Below, one piece after another: positions 1-9,086 of a stretch of DNA of 64,000 nucleotides. The notes below the pieces were generated by a model, which was given only the letters and a program-made list of their open reading frames with translations, had not been told where the DNA came from and ran no database searches. A program made the position numbers and the translations under genes. Position 1 is the first letter of the stretch; each line of letters starts with the position of its first letter. Origin of the DNA: Hirschia baltica ATCC 49814 (GTDB lineage Bacteria; Pseudomonadota; Alphaproteobacteria; Caulobacterales; Hyphomonadaceae); NCBI RefSeq assembly GCF_000023785.1, contig NC_012982.1, positions 372,001 through 436,000 of the forward strand, in the 5' to 3' direction.

Positions 1-14
1 AAGAGGACACCCCA

Positions 15-1214
15 ATGCGTGAAGCTATGATGCCCGTATATGCTCCCCCTGAAGTCGTTTTCGAACGCGGCGAAGGCTTGCGACTATACTCATCAGAGGG
101 ACGAGAATATCTAGATTTTATTGCAGGTATCTCGGTTAATTGTCTGGGCCATGCGCATCCAAAACTTGTAAAGACCCTTCAGGAACAATCTGAAAAACTA
201 TGGCATATTTCAAATATGTTCCGCGTACCCGAAGGGGAACGTTTAGCTGAGCGCTATACTGCTGATACGTTTGCTGATCGTGTGTTTTTTACAAACTCAG
301 GAACAGAAGCTATTGAATGTGCGATTAAGACAGCGCGCAAATATCAATATGTGAGCGGCAAAGAAGACAAATACCGTATTATCTCGTTTGAGGGCTCTTT
401 CCACGGACGCACACTTGGTGCTGTGAATGCGGGTGCTAACCCAAATTATCGTGAAGGTTTTGGTCCAGCCATGGAAGGCTTTACGCATCTGCCATTTGAT
501 GATGTTGATGCTTTCAATGAAGCTATGGGCGATGATGTCGCTGCTGTTCTTATCGAGCCTGTGCAAGGCGAGGGCGGTTGCCGCGAAGTGCCAGAGGCAT
601 TCTTGAAACTCCTTCGTGAAAAGTGCGATGAGTTTGGCGCATTGCTTATCTATGATGAAGTTCAGTGCGGTGCTGGCCGTACCGGTAAATTGTTTGCTTA
701 TGAATGGTTTACGGATGTTGAGCCCGACATCGTAACTGTTGCCAAAGGTGTCGGTGGTGGTTTTCCTTTGGGAGCTTGTCTAACAACAGAAGAAGCTGCC
801 AAAGGCATGCAGCCGGGGTCACATGGTTCAACATATGGCGGAAACCCAATGGCAATGGCCGTTGGTAATGCTGTCTGGGATGAGCTGACAAGTGATGGGT
901 TTCTAGAAAACGTTCAGCGTGTTTCTGGTGTGTTGACGCAATCCTTGTCTAGCCTAATTGATCGCTATCCTGATCTTGTCGATGGCCTACGAGGTAAAGG
1001 TCTGTTGCGCGGTATTGCGCTTAAAATTGATCCAATGGCTATTCGCAAAAAGGCATTGGAAAAAGGACTGATTATCGGAACCGCAGGCGGCAATGTTGTG
1101 CGTCTTGCGCCGCCATTGATCGCAACAGATGAAGACGTGTTGAAGGCCGTTAGCCTGATTGATGAATGTTTGGCTGAAGTGCAGGCTGACACACAAGGGG
1201 AGAGTTCGTCATGA
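15..1214 (+). CDS. argD: Acetylornithine aminotransferase
   Basis: Class III PLP-dependent transaminase of arginine biosynthesis, converting N-acetylglutamate semialdehyde to N-acetylornithine with glutamate as amino donor. The 399 residues match the usual length. The start motif [16 protein letters not shown] is typical of ArgD N-termini. The cofactor-binding stretch [13 protein letters not shown] (about 212-224) supplies the Asp, and Lys244 in [12 protein letters not shown] is the expected Schiff-base lysine. AGAGGA lies 7 bases before the ATG and supports this start, although the frame stays open to the window edge. The stop overlaps the argF start by 4 bp (ATGA), so the two are translationally coupled. 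Some family members also act on succinyldiaminopimelate in lysine synthesis. Confidence 0.95.
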   Translation: MREAMMPVYAPPEVVFERGEGLRLYSSEGREYLDFIAGISVNCLGHAHPKLVKTLQEQSEKLWHISNMFRVPEGERLAERYTADTFADRVFFTNSGTEAIECAIKTARKYQYVSGKEDKYRIISFEGSFHGRTLGAVNAGANPNYREGFGPAMEGFTHLPFDDVDAFNEAMGDDVAAVLIEPVQGEGGCREVPEAFLKLLREKCDEFGALLIYDEVQCGAGRTGKLFAYEWFTDVEPDIVTVAKGVGGGFPLGACLTTEEAAKGMQPGSHGSTYGGNPMAMAVGNAVWDELTSDGFLENVQRVSGVLTQSLSSLIDRYPDLVDGLRGKGLLRGIALKIDPMAIRKKALEKGLIIGTAGGNVVRLAPPLIATDEDVLKAVSLIDECLAEVQADTQGESSS

Positions 1215-2137
1215 GCGTTCGCCACTTTCTAGATATATTCCCGCTTCCCGCTTCTGAGCTTCGTGCTATTTTGGACAATGCCAAATCACGTAAAAATGCG
1301 CGCGCTGGTATGCCTAAAGGCAGTGTAGATCCTGATGCTGTGTTGGCTGGCTACACATTAGCTATGATCTTTGAAAAAAGCTCGACACGTACGCGTCTTT
1401 CTTTTGATATGGGCATACGTCAGCTTGGCGGGACATCTATTGTACTTAACGCAGCAGACATGCAGCTTGGGCGTGGGGAAACAATTGAAGATACGTCACG
1501 CGTGTTATCGCGTATGATCGATGCGGTGATGATCCGTGCAAACAGTCATGCAGATGTTGAAGCATTTGCTGCTGTTTCTGATGTGCCTGTCATTAATGGG
1601 CTGACGAACACATCTCACCCTTGCCAGATCATGGCTGACCTTCAGACACTTGAAGAGCATGGCCTTGATCTTAAAGGCGCTCGTATTGCTTGGGTTGGCG
1701 ATGGCAATAATGTTGCGGCGAGTTTTGCGCATGCTGCGCCGAAATTTGGCTTCTCTCTCGCACTTGGTACGCCTCAAGGGTATGAGCTTCCAGAAATAGA
1801 TATTGAGCGTGGGCGTCAAGAACAAGGCCGCATTGATATTTACAATGACCCTGCCGAAGCTGTTGCAGGCGCTGATGTTGTTGTCGCTGATACATTTGTA
1901 TCTATGGGCGACACGGATGCTGATAAGCGCCTGAAGGATTTAATGCCTTTTCAAGTCACGCAAGACTTGATGGATAAAGCCAATGGCGGCGCGAAATTCC
2001 TGCATTGTCTACCAGCTCACCGTGGTGAAGAAGTGGCGGCTGAGGTTATTGATGGTTCCGCCTCGCTTATCTTTGATGAAGCGGAAAATCGCCTTCATGC
2101 ACAAAAAGCCGTGCTTGAATGGTGTTTGAAGAGCTAA
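1211..2137 (+). CDS. argF: Ornithine carbamoyltransferase
   Basis: Makes citrulline from ornithine and carbamoyl phosphate, the arginine step after ArgD's product is deacetylated. The 308-residue length is normal. Carbamoyl-phosphate binding motif STRTR is at 58-62, HPCQ at 136-139, the ornithine-binding SMG loop at 231-233 and the catalytic HCLPA at 265-269, so all hallmark residues are present. It is coupled to argD by an ATGA overlap and followed after 24 bp by a strong intrinsic terminator, which closes an argDF operon. The Caulobacter- and Rhizobium-like argD-argF-hslO neighbourhood is kept, except that cysK is inserted before hslO. Confidence 0.96.
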   Translation: MSVRHFLDIFPLPASELRAILDNAKSRKNARAGMPKGSVDPDAVLAGYTLAMIFEKSSTRTRLSFDMGIRQLGGTSIVLNAADMQLGRGETIEDTSRVLSRMIDAVMIRANSHADVEAFAAVSDVPVINGLTNTSHPCQIMADLQTLEEHGLDLKGARIAWVGDGNNVAASFAHAAPKFGFSLALGTPQGYELPEIDIERGRQEQGRIDIYNDPAEAVAGADVVVADTFVSMGDTDADKRLKDLMPFQVTQDLMDKANGGAKFLHCLPAHRGEEVAAEVIDGSASLIFDEAENRLHAQKAVLEWCLKS

Positions 2138-2161
2138 TCATCTTTCATAATAATGATCTAG

Positions 2162-2190
2162 AAAAGCGCTGAGAAATCGGCGCTTTTTTT
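2162..2190 (+). terminator. Rho-independent terminator after argF
   Basis: An 8-bp stem AAAAGCGC/GCGCTTTT with a 10-base loop ends in an uninterrupted run of seven T, directly downstream of argF. This is a classical intrinsic terminator and separates argDF from cysK. Confidence 0.85.
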
Positions 2191-2306
2191 GTGCCTATAT
2201 TCCCTAATGCATGAGTTTACCCAACTGCTACTGTTCACTCGCTTGTAATCGCGGTAAATTGTTACCAAATATTGTGCACATACTCTTATATAGTGAGGAA
2301 AACTCC

Positions 2307-3296
2307 ATGACAGGTACACGCGATTATAATGGTGTCACATTGGACGAAGCTGGCCGAGGCCGCATATATGGTTCAATTCTTGAAACTGTCGGAAACACGC
2401 CTCTGGTACGTGTCCCAGCCCTTTCAAAAGCAGAAGGTCTTGAGTGTGATTTTCTTCTAAAGCTTGAGTTTTTTAACCCGATGGCGAGCGTGAAGGACCG
2501 TATTGCTTTGGGTATGATTACCGATATGGAAATGACGGGAAAATTAAAGCCGGGCATGACATTGGTTGAGCCAACATCGGGTAATACAGGTATTGGGCTT
2601 GCATTTGTGGCGGCATCTAAAGGTTATCACCTTATTCTGACAATGCCGGAGAGCATGTCGATTGAGCGCCGCAAAATGCTAACAATTCTTGGTGCAGAAA
2701 TAGTGTTGACGCCAAAAGAAAAAGGCATGGGCGGGGCGATTGCCAAAGCCAATGAGCTGGTTGAAAGCATTGAAGGCGCAGTTATGCCTAGCCAGTTTGA
2801 CAATGGCGCAAACCCAGCCATCCATGAAGCAACAACAGCTCAAGAAATCTGGCGTGATACAGATGGTGCCGTTGATGCGGTCGTATCTGGTGTCGGAACT
2901 GGAGGCACGTTTACAGGTTGTGCGCGTTATTTAAAAGCGCAAAAGCCAAGCGTTCAAATGTTTGCCGTTGAACCTGAAGCAAGTCCGGTCTTGTCAGGTG
3001 GCGAACCTGGCCCGCACCCTCTTCAAGGTATCGGTGCCGGCTTTATTCCTGGCAATATGGACACGAGTTTGATGGACGGCGTTGTTAAAGTCGCGAATGC
3101 AGATGCACTTGGAATGGCGCGTCGCTTAGCACATCTTGAGGGCGTTCCAGTTGGCATTTCATCCGGTGCTGCGGTGAAAGCAGGGCTTGAAGTTGCAAAA
3201 CGTCCAGAGATGAAGGGTAAGACGATTGTCGTTATAATTCCTTCATTTGCAGAGCGTTACCTATCAACAGTATTGTTTGAAACACCTGACGTTTAA
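2307..3296 (+). CDS. cysK: Cysteine synthase A (O-acetylserine sulfhydrylase)
   Basis: PLP enzyme of fold type II that makes cysteine from O-acetylserine and sulfide. An upstream in-frame ATG at 2211 exists, but the ATG at 2307 is chosen because AGGA lies 7 bases before it and the protein then begins like other family members, giving 329 residues. The Schiff-base lysine is Lys63 in MASVKDR, and the substrate loop TSGNTG is at 90-95. GVGTGGTFTG binds the cofactor phosphate, and the C-terminal SFAERYLS motif is characteristic of CysK. It stands alone between the argF terminator and hslO. CysM-type specificity cannot be excluded, but the motifs favour CysK. Confidence 0.92.
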   Translation: MTGTRDYNGVTLDEAGRGRIYGSILETVGNTPLVRVPALSKAEGLECDFLLKLEFFNPMASVKDRIALGMITDMEMTGKLKPGMTLVEPTSGNTGIGLAFVAASKGYHLILTMPESMSIERRKMLTILGAEIVLTPKEKGMGGAIAKANELVESIEGAVMPSQFDNGANPAIHEATTAQEIWRDTDGAVDAVVSGVGTGGTFTGCARYLKAQKPSVQMFAVEPEASPVLSGGEPGPHPLQGIGAGFIPGNMDTSLMDGVVKVANADALGMARRLAHLEGVPVGISSGAAVKAGLEVAKRPEMKGKTIVVIIPSFAERYLSTVLFETPDV

Positions 3297-3318
3297 GTCG
3301 AAATGAAAAAAATAAGGC

Positions 3319-3341
3319 CTCACCCCTGCAAATGGGGTGAG
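3319..3341 (+). other. Perfect hairpin in the cysK-hslO gap
   Basis: CTCACCCC pairs perfectly with GGGGTGAG around a 7-base loop, and it ends 20 bases before the probable hslO ATG. There is no T-run on the plus strand. Read on the minus strand the stem is followed by a T-rich tract, so it could terminate antisense transcripts. A role in cysK termination/attenuation or as leader structure for hslO is also possible. Confidence 0.5.
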
Positions 3342-3361
3342 TGAAGTGTTATCTGCCCTCA

Positions 3362-4312
3362 ATGACTCAATTTACTTCAACACATATTGCGTCGCCAACT
3401 GGCGACATAGATACCGTTTCTAGCTTCCAGTTGGAAAACGCGACGGTTCGCGGTCGTGTCACCAAGCTTGGTGATATGACAATTGACAGCATTTTAAAGC
3501 GTCATGATTATCCGTTATGGGCTGCGCAGATATTAGGTGAGGCGTTAGCATTAGCTGTGATGACAGCAGCCACGGTGAAGGTCGATGGCCGGATCATGGT
3601 GCAAGCTGAAGGCGATGGCCCAATCAAATTGCTGGTGGCCGAAGCACGCACGGATGGTGATGTGCGTGGCTATGTGCGCCTAAATGACGAAAAGTGGACC
3701 GCGCTTGTCGAGACGTTTAAGGATGGGAAGCCTAAAGTTCCTGATCTTATCGGTGAGGGTGTTATGGGGCTGATCATCATTCAAGATCAGGAAAACACAA
3801 CGCCTTATCAGGGTATAGTGCCGATCGAAGGTGATACGCTGGCGGAATGTGCGCAGCATTATTTTAATCAGTCAGAACAAATCCCAACACGCGTGCGACT
3901 TGCTGTTGAGCAAATTGCAGAAGAAGGTGGAACTGTTCGCTGGCGTGTCGGCGGTATGATTATCCAGAAAGTTGCTGGTGATGATGCAAGGGGCGATACT
4001 GAAGAGGAATGGGACACAGCGCGTGCCTATTTCGACACCTTAAGTGATGAAGAGCTTACGTCCGAAACATTAGCTTCTTCTGGATTATTGTATCGTTTAT
4101 TCCATGAAGAAGGTGTGCGCCTAGAATTGCCAATCACCCTTCAGGATAAATGCCCATGTTCTGCTGAACGGTTTAAAACCACTTTAGCAGCCATGCCAAA
4201 ATCTGAAGTGCTTTATCTTGCAAAGGATGAGGATGAGCTTGTTGCTGATTGTCAGTTTTGCGGCCGTATCTACCGGATACCCACCGAAGACGTGCTTAAA
4301 CTTCAGCTTTAA
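3362..4312 (+). CDS. hslO: Hsp33 redox-regulated chaperone
   Basis: Cytosolic holdase activated by oxidative unfolding. The C-terminal zinc site is clear: KCPC followed about 30 residues later by DCQFC, the Cys-X-Cys ... Cys-X2-Cys signature of Hsp33. The N-terminal substrate-binding domain starts with the usual FQLENATVRGRV segment. The frame is open from a GTG at 3341, but that codon lies within a hairpin; the ATG at 3362 gives 316 residues and a normal N-terminus. No strong Shine-Dalgarno is visible before it. The gene converges on trkH, and the two stop codons overlap (4309-4312). Confidence 0.94.
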   Translation: MTQFTSTHIASPTGDIDTVSSFQLENATVRGRVTKLGDMTIDSILKRHDYPLWAAQILGEALALAVMTAATVKVDGRIMVQAEGDGPIKLLVAEARTDGDVRGYVRLNDEKWTALVETFKDGKPKVPDLIGEGVMGLIIIQDQENTTPYQGIVPIEGDTLAECAQHYFNQSEQIPTRVRLAVEQIAEEGGTVRWRVGGMIIQKVAGDDARGDTEEEWDTARAYFDTLSDEELTSETLASSGLLYRLFHEEGVRLELPITLQDKCPCSAERFKTTLAAMPKSEVLYLAKDEDELVADCQFCGRIYRIPTEDVLKLQL

Positions 4313-5757
4313 TTTCGCCAGAATGAAGGCGAGAGAATAACAAAAATGGAGATGAGTTCTAATCGTCCAAGTAGCATGGCGGTGATACACATCCATTTCG
4401 CGGCGTCCGGCAGGGGCTGAAAAGTTCCTGCTGGCCCAACGATTTCACCCAGCCCAGGGCCGACATTACATATCGTCGCTGCTGCTGCTGAAATGGCTGT
4501 GAGTGGGTCTAATCCAGTCATGGCGAGCCCGCAGGTTAACACTGCAAAAGATGCCAAAAACAGAAATACGAAAATCATAATGGATTGAAGTGTCGTTTCC
4601 TCGACGCGCTTTCCAGCATACCGCACTGGAGAAATTTGGTTAGGCCGTATCATTTGCTTGGTATAGGAAATCATGGCTTTAAAAGCGATGTGAACGCGGA
4701 AGGTTTTCAATCCACATGATGCTGAACCAGCAGTTCCACCCAAAAACATCATTAAGATAAATATAGTAGCTGGAAAAGGCCCCCATGTATTGAAGTCTTC
4801 AGTCCCAAATCCTGTGCCTGAGAGAATAGAAATGACATTGAACGCCACCATTCTTAGCGTGCCTTCAGGCCCGACCTCAACTTCCTGATGGTAGGCAATA
4901 TACATCGCCATAATGACCGAACCTGCTATTGCAAAACAGCACCAGACCAAGGGCTGGGGATCTTTGATCACAAGCTTCCATTTTCCATGAAGTGCAATCA
5001 CCATTAATGCGAATGGCATGGAACAAATCGACATGAAAATCATCGCGACAATATCCGCATGACCTTCAACATATGGTGCAAAACTAGCATCGGTGACAGC
5101 AAAACCACCCGTAGATACTGTGGACATCGCCATGGTGATAGACACAAATCCGCTCATGCCAGTCAGGCGATAAAGCCCCGCGCATATTACCGTAAGTCCC
5201 AGATAAACATAGGTTGTTTGTAGGGCAATTTCTCCAATGCGAGGCAGAAATTTCTCTGATGTATCCGAACTTTCAAGGTGAAATAACTGCATTCCCCCCA
5301 AGCGAAGGGACGGCAAAATGGCGATGGCCGTGACGATAATTCCAATACCGCCAATCCAGTGCAGAAGTGATCGCCATAAATGCAGGCTGGGTGGGTAGTT
5401 TTCAATCCCTGTCATGATGGTGGCACCAGTGGTTGTCAGGCCAGACATGCTCTCGAAAACAGCATCTGTGAAGCTCATTCCAAAGCCAATAAAGAATGGG
5501 CCGGAAGCAACAAACACAAGGACGACCCATAACAATACCGTCAATACAAAGGCATCATGCGTTCGAATTGGCACTTTCTCGACGCGAGCAGATAAGGCCA
5601 TCACACCGCCAAGCGTGATCGAGGCGATAGAGAGAAGAAAGAATATTCGCCATTCGTCCCGGTCTGCTTCAAGGTCGGCAACAACACAGGGCAGCATGAA
5701 CAGGCCAAGCCCCAGCGTCATCAATCCCATGGCGTATAATAATGGCCTGAGTTTCAT
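4309..5757 (-). CDS. trkH: Trk/Ktr-type potassium uptake protein TrkH
   Basis: Membrane pore subunit of low-affinity K+ uptake, normally gated by a cytoplasmic TrkA RCK protein. The 482 residues contain about ten hydrophobic segments arranged as repeated M-pore-M units. The first filter region SGLTTTGATIM is textbook TrkH, and later loops (STGGF, SGTGFGTED, CNVGPGLGEIVGP) supply the other filter glycines. It lies 15 bp downstream of apaG on the same strand and is probably cotranscribed with it. No trkA occurs in this window. The gene ends tail-to-tail with hslO with no room for a terminator. Confidence 0.93.
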   Translation of the reverse strand: MKLRPLLYAMGLMTLGLGLFMLPCVVADLEADRDEWRIFFLLSIASITLGGVMALSARVEKVPIRTHDAFVLTVLLWVVLVFVASGPFFIGFGMSFTDAVFESMSGLTTTGATIMTGIENYPPSLHLWRSLLHWIGGIGIIVTAIAILPSLRLGGMQLFHLESSDTSEKFLPRIGEIALQTTYVYLGLTVICAGLYRLTGMSGFVSITMAMSTVSTGGFAVTDASFAPYVEGHADIVAMIFMSICSMPFALMVIALHGKWKLVIKDPQPLVWCCFAIAGSVIMAMYIAYHQEVEVGPEGTLRMVAFNVISILSGTGFGTEDFNTWGPFPATIFILMMFLGGTAGSASCGLKTFRVHIAFKAMISYTKQMIRPNQISPVRYAGKRVEETTLQSIMIFVFLFLASFAVLTCGLAMTGLDPLTAISAAAATICNVGPGLGEIVGPAGTFQPLPDAAKWMCITAMLLGRLELISIFVILSPSFWRN

Positions 5758-5772
5758 ATCTAATATGTTGCT

Positions 5773-6180
5773 CTAATTGGGTCGCGATGAGTCATAAGGG
5801 CTATCTAGGGAGAAAGCTGGAATGTCGACGAACATATCTTCGCCGCTGCCATTGTCGAAAGTAAACTGGCCTTGCATTATACCAGATGGAGCGGTTAGCG
5901 GCGCACCAGATGAGTATTGGAAGGTCTTGCCAGGTTCTATTGTCGGCGTTTTTCCGACTACGCCTTCACCTTCAACTTCTTGCATACCGCCATTGCGATC
6001 AGAAATCTTCCAATAACGTGTCATGAGTTGAACTGGATGATCATTGAGGTTTTTAATCTCTATGGAATAGGCCCAGACATAGCGATGATCCTTGGGAGAG
6101 GATTCGGCATCCAGAAAACGCGGCGTCACCCGAACGATGACACCATTTGTTTCTAACTCATATGTATGGGCTTGGCTCAT
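5773..6180 (-). CDS. apaG: ApaG domain protein (Co2+/Mg2+ efflux-associated family)
   Basis: A 135-residue single-domain protein with the fibronectin-III-like ApaG fold. Recognisable pieces are VRVTPRFL near the N-terminus, the YSIEIKNLNDHPVQLMTRYW segment in the middle and the glycine-rich MQGQFTFDNGSG near the end, preceded by the typical EGEGVVGKTPTIEPGKTF stretch. ApaG influences Co2+/Mg2+ homeostasis in enterobacteria, but its biochemical role is not settled. The start is the ATG at 6180. In alphaproteobacteria the gene usually neighbours metZ and hslO, as it does here. It probably forms a two-gene unit with trkH. Confidence 0.93.
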   Translation of the reverse strand: MSQAHTYELETNGVIVRVTPRFLDAESSPKDHRYVWAYSIEIKNLNDHPVQLMTRYWKISDRNGGMQEVEGEGVVGKTPTIEPGKTFQYSSGAPLTAPSGIMQGQFTFDNGSGEDMFVDIPAFSLDSPYDSSRPN

Positions 6181-6295
6181 GCCTGCCGCACTCCTGATAA
6201 TGGACGAAATACATTTCGACTAAGTGATACCGTATTGCAGCAGACATGCCACTTTATTTCTTGCTAAATTCTATATCTGCATAAAACTTGTAAAA

Positions 6296-7501
6296 CTATA
6301 GTGCTTTATCGAGGGCATTTGAGAAATCGGCAATCAAATCATCAGGGTGTTCTAAACCGATGGACAAACGCGCCCAGCTATCATTTAGACCCACTTCAGC
6401 TTTTTCCTCATCAGATAAAGTTCGGTGAGTTGTCGTCGTTGGATGACAGATTAGCGATTTCGCATCGCCGAGATTATTAGAAATCGTGACGATTTCAAAT
6501 GCATTGAACGCCTTGAAAGCAGCTTCTTTGCCACCTTTAAATGAAAGTGCAATTAGCGTTCCGCCACCAGTTTGTTGTTTCTGGAAGATGTCATATTGGG
6601 GATGATCTTTGCGGCCCGGATAGCGCACTTCAGCAATGGCAGGGTGATCTGCAATAAAGTCGGCCACTTTCGCAGCTGTGCTTGCCATGCGTTCAACCCG
6701 TAATTCCATTGTTTCTAGTCCCTTAAGAACTACCCAAGCGTTGAAGGGGGAAATCGCTGGACCCGTGTGTTTAAGATATCCATCGAATATTTCGTCCATG
6801 GCTTCTTTTTTACCAAGGATAGCACCGGCCAATACACGCCCTTGTCCATCCATGTGTTTGGTGCAGGAATAGACCACCCAGTCCGCGCCTAGCTCAAGCG
6901 GTTTCTGACACATTGGCGTAGCGAATACATTATCGACAACAAGTTCAGCGCCAGCAGCGTGAGTGAGGTCTGCAATAGCTTTGATGTCAGCGCCTTCGAG
7001 GAGAGGATTTGATGGGCTTTCGATTAAGACAAGGCGCGTCGGCTTAGAAAGCGCTGCTTTCCATGCGTCCATATCCACGGCATCGACAAATTCCACCTCA
7101 ATGCCAAATTTTGGCATTAGGTTTTTCAAAATCCACGTACATGATCCAAACAGCGCTTTGGCAGCAACAATGCGGTCGCCTTGCTGACAAGGTGCAATCA
7201 ATGCAGTAGAAATCGCAGCCATGCCTGAGGCTGTACAGCGACATGCTTCAGCACCTTCAATAAGGGCGAGCTTGTCTTCAAGCATCTGGATTGTTGGGTT
7301 TGCATAGCGTGAGTAAACAAAGCCGGGTTCATCACCAGCCATGCGCGCTTGAGCCGTTTCTGCATTCGGGTAACAATAGCCAGATGTCAGGAACATGCCC
7401 TCGGATGTCTCACAAAATTCCGAGCGCATACGTCCGCCATGTACTAAAGTTGTTGCAAGTTTAGCAGAGTCGCGGTTTGACTGTTCGTTCTTGTCGGCCA
7501 T
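6296..7501 (-). CDS. metZ: O-succinylhomoserine sulfhydrylase
   Basis: Cys/Met-metabolism PLP enzyme that makes homocysteine directly from O-succinylhomoserine and sulfide, feeding the split methionine synthase encoded further right. The motif YSRYANPT (63-70), the phosphate loop, and Lys215 in SCTKHMDGQGR are all present. The frame extends upstream to 7561, but the ATG at 7501 is preferred because it gives 401 residues, has AAGGA upstream and leaves a 63-bp divergent gap before dcd. Whether the enzyme uses the succinyl or acetyl ester cannot be proven from sequence; the alphaproteobacterial MetZ form is assumed. Confidence 0.92.
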   Translation of the reverse strand: MADKNEQSNRDSAKLATTLVHGGRMRSEFCETSEGMFLTSGYCYPNAETAQARMAGDEPGFVYSRYANPTIQMLEDKLALIEGAEACRCTASGMAAISTALIAPCQQGDRIVAAKALFGSCTWILKNLMPKFGIEVEFVDAVDMDAWKAALSKPTRLVLIESPSNPLLEGADIKAIADLTHAAGAELVVDNVFATPMCQKPLELGADWVVYSCTKHMDGQGRVLAGAILGKKEAMDEIFDGYLKHTGPAISPFNAWVVLKGLETMELRVERMASTAAKVADFIADHPAIAEVRYPGRKDHPQYDIFQKQQTGGGTLIALSFKGGKEAAFKAFNAFEIVTISNNLGDAKSLICHPTTTTHRTLSDEEKAEVGLNDSWARLSIGLEHPDDLIADFSNALDKAL

Positions 7502-7564
7502 AGGTGGATCTTTCCTTCTTGTTCGGTCTGCATAGGGATCTTGATAATTACAAAGGGTCAAGTC

Positions 7565-8602
7565 ATGACCGGACGCAAAATTGAAAAAACTCCCATTGGA
7601 GTGCTACCAGATACCCAAATTCAGTCATTGTGTGACTCTGAAGTTATTTCTTCGGTAGATGGACTTGCAAATGATCAAGTTCAACCCGCTTCCATAGATT
7701 TACGGTTAGGGAAAACAGCTTATCGAATGCGCGCCAGTTTTTTGCCTGGGCTGGGTAAAAAAGTAAGTGATTATTTCAATGATGATCTGGTGATGCATGA
7801 GCTGGACCTCACGAAAGGCACAGTGCTTGAAACAGGGTGTGTTTATCTTGTGCCATTGAAGGAAGTTCTCAATCTTCCTGAAGGTTTATCCGGCGCGGCA
7901 AACCCTAAAAGTTCAACTGGTCGTATCGATGTGTTTGTTCGCATGATTACCGATGGTTCTGATAGGTTTGATGCAGCACGAGCAGGTTATTCTGGTCCTC
8001 TTTATGTTGAGATTTCACCACGTACATTCTCTATTCTTGCGCGAGAAGGCGATCGCTTGCTCCAGCTTCGTTTAAGAAATGGCGAGCAGAAAACCATTCG
8101 TGATGAAATTTTCTCTATAGATCTAAAACCGGGCAATGATGATATTGCCGGTTATCGTGCCAAGCGGCATTCTCGCGTCCTCGATCTAAAAAATATAAAC
8201 GGACACAAAATCGAAGATTTTTGGGAGCCTGTGCGTCCCTATAATGGCGCTCTCGTGCTTGATCCGGGAGAGTTTTATATTCTTGCCTCCAAAGAAAAAG
8301 TTGTCATCCCGGTAGATGAAGCAGCAGAGATGGCACCCATTGCGCCCGAATTTGGTGAGTTTCGCGCCCATTATGCTGGTTTCTTTGATCCAGGTTTTGG
8401 GGTGGAGGGATTAGAAGGCAAAGCTGTGCTTGAAGTTCGTTCACGCGAAGTGCCATTCATCCTGACAGATGGCCAGCCAATGGGGCGTTTGGTCTTTGAA
8501 CCAATGGTCGCAAATCCAAAAGTACCTTATGGGGCTGCGGGATCATTCTCAAACTATCAAGGGCAGGGTCTCAAGCTCTCAAAACATTTCGGAATGAAAT
8601 AG
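7565..8602 (+). CDS. dcd: 2'-deoxycytidine 5'-triphosphate deaminase, double-domain form
   Basis: Deaminates dCTP to dUTP in the dTMP supply route. At 345 residues it is about twice the length of Escherichia coli Dcd and fits the alphaproteobacterial form with tandem dUTPase-fold halves. The first half carries QPASIDLRLG and PKSSTGRIDVFVRM, the catalytic-type motif of trimeric dCTP deaminases and dUTPases. The second half repeats the fold with FYILASKEKVVIP and FDPGFGVEG. A TTG at 7541 is in frame, but the ATG at 7565 has AAAGGG seven bases upstream. It is divergent from metZ, a neighbourhood common in this class. Confidence 0.9.
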   Translation: MTGRKIEKTPIGVLPDTQIQSLCDSEVISSVDGLANDQVQPASIDLRLGKTAYRMRASFLPGLGKKVSDYFNDDLVMHELDLTKGTVLETGCVYLVPLKEVLNLPEGLSGAANPKSSTGRIDVFVRMITDGSDRFDAARAGYSGPLYVEISPRTFSILAREGDRLLQLRLRNGEQKTIRDEIFSIDLKPGNDDIAGYRAKRHSRVLDLKNINGHKIEDFWEPVRPYNGALVLDPGEFYILASKEKVVIPVDEAAEMAPIAPEFGEFRAHYAGFFDPGFGVEGLEGKAVLEVRSREVPFILTDGQPMGRLVFEPMVANPKVPYGAAGSFSNYQGQGLKLSKHFGMK

Positions 8603-8605
8603 GTT

Positions 8606-8664
8606 TGTAAAGTTAGCTTGACTAAATGACAATGAAGCCTTACATGTAAAGCGAGCTTTACATG
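8606..8664 (+). promoter_or_regulatory. Promoter with two matching operators for the membrane-pair/XRE operon
   Basis: A perfect 10-bp inverted repeat, CATGTAAAGC-GA-GCTTTACATG, fills 8643-8664 and touches the GGAGG ribosome binding site of the next gene. A second, imperfect copy (TGTAAAGTTAGCTTGAC) starts at 8606, 39 bases upstream in register. Between them, TTGACT at 8618 and TACATG at 8641 are spaced 17 bp and could be -35 and -10, so each operator would cover one promoter element. The likely ligand is the XRE protein at the end of the operon; this is inference. Confidence 0.65.
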
Positions 8665-8674
8665 GAGGTTGATC

Positions 8675-9085
8675 GTGGCAAATTCTTATTCCCTAGCAAA
8701 CAAACGCTATAAGCGTGATTTTGCGATTTTGATGTGTTTTTATGTGGTGGCTTGTTTCGCTGGGCCGCTCCTAATTAGTGCTTTTCCTGAAAAACCAGTT
8801 TGGATGGCGGTTTTAGTTTCAATCCTAACGGCGGCACCTGTCATTGGTGTGTTTTATCTTACTTGGCGGTTGTTGCGGGAAACGGATGAATATACGCGAG
8901 CTAGAAAAACCGAAGCGATTGTTTTAGGCGCAGGTATCACCTTTTCAATTTGTATGCTTTGGGGCTTTCTCGAATTGTTTGAAGTTGTCCCAAACATGTG
9001 GACATTCCTCGTTGTTCCGATGTTCTTTGCCAGTCAGGGGATAGTGTCGTGTGCTCGCCATTTATTCGAAAAGAGCGCGGCTTAG
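8675..9085 (+). CDS. Four-helix membrane protein, first of a pair, function unknown
   Basis: A 136-residue integral membrane protein with four predicted hydrophobic segments and short loops. The loop between segments 2 and 3 reads RLLRETDEYTRARKTEA, a charged DE-containing motif also seen in the next gene. The GTG at 8675 is chosen because GGAGG lies 6 bases upstream; a TTG six bases earlier is in frame but overlaps that site. It is the first gene of a three-gene unit ending in an XRE regulator. I do not recognise a specific function. Signal sensing, stress response or bacteriocin immunity are possible, but none is supported by a motif. Confidence 0.75.
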   Translation: MANSYSLANKRYKRDFAILMCFYVVACFAGPLLISAFPEKPVWMAVLVSILTAAPVIGVFYLTWRLLRETDEYTRARKTEAIVLGAGITFSICMLWGFLELFEVVPNMWTFLVVPMFFASQGIVSCARHLFEKSAA

Positions 9086-9086
9086 A

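Noticed and set aside
1505-1825. Long antisense ORFs within argF and other conserved genes
   Set aside because: They overlap well-identified enzymes completely and show no start signals or known motifs.
7501-7565. SAM-II riboswitch in front of metZ
   Set aside because: These leaders are common before metZ in alphaproteobacteria, but the divergent gap is only 63 bp and no pseudoknot pattern was seen there.
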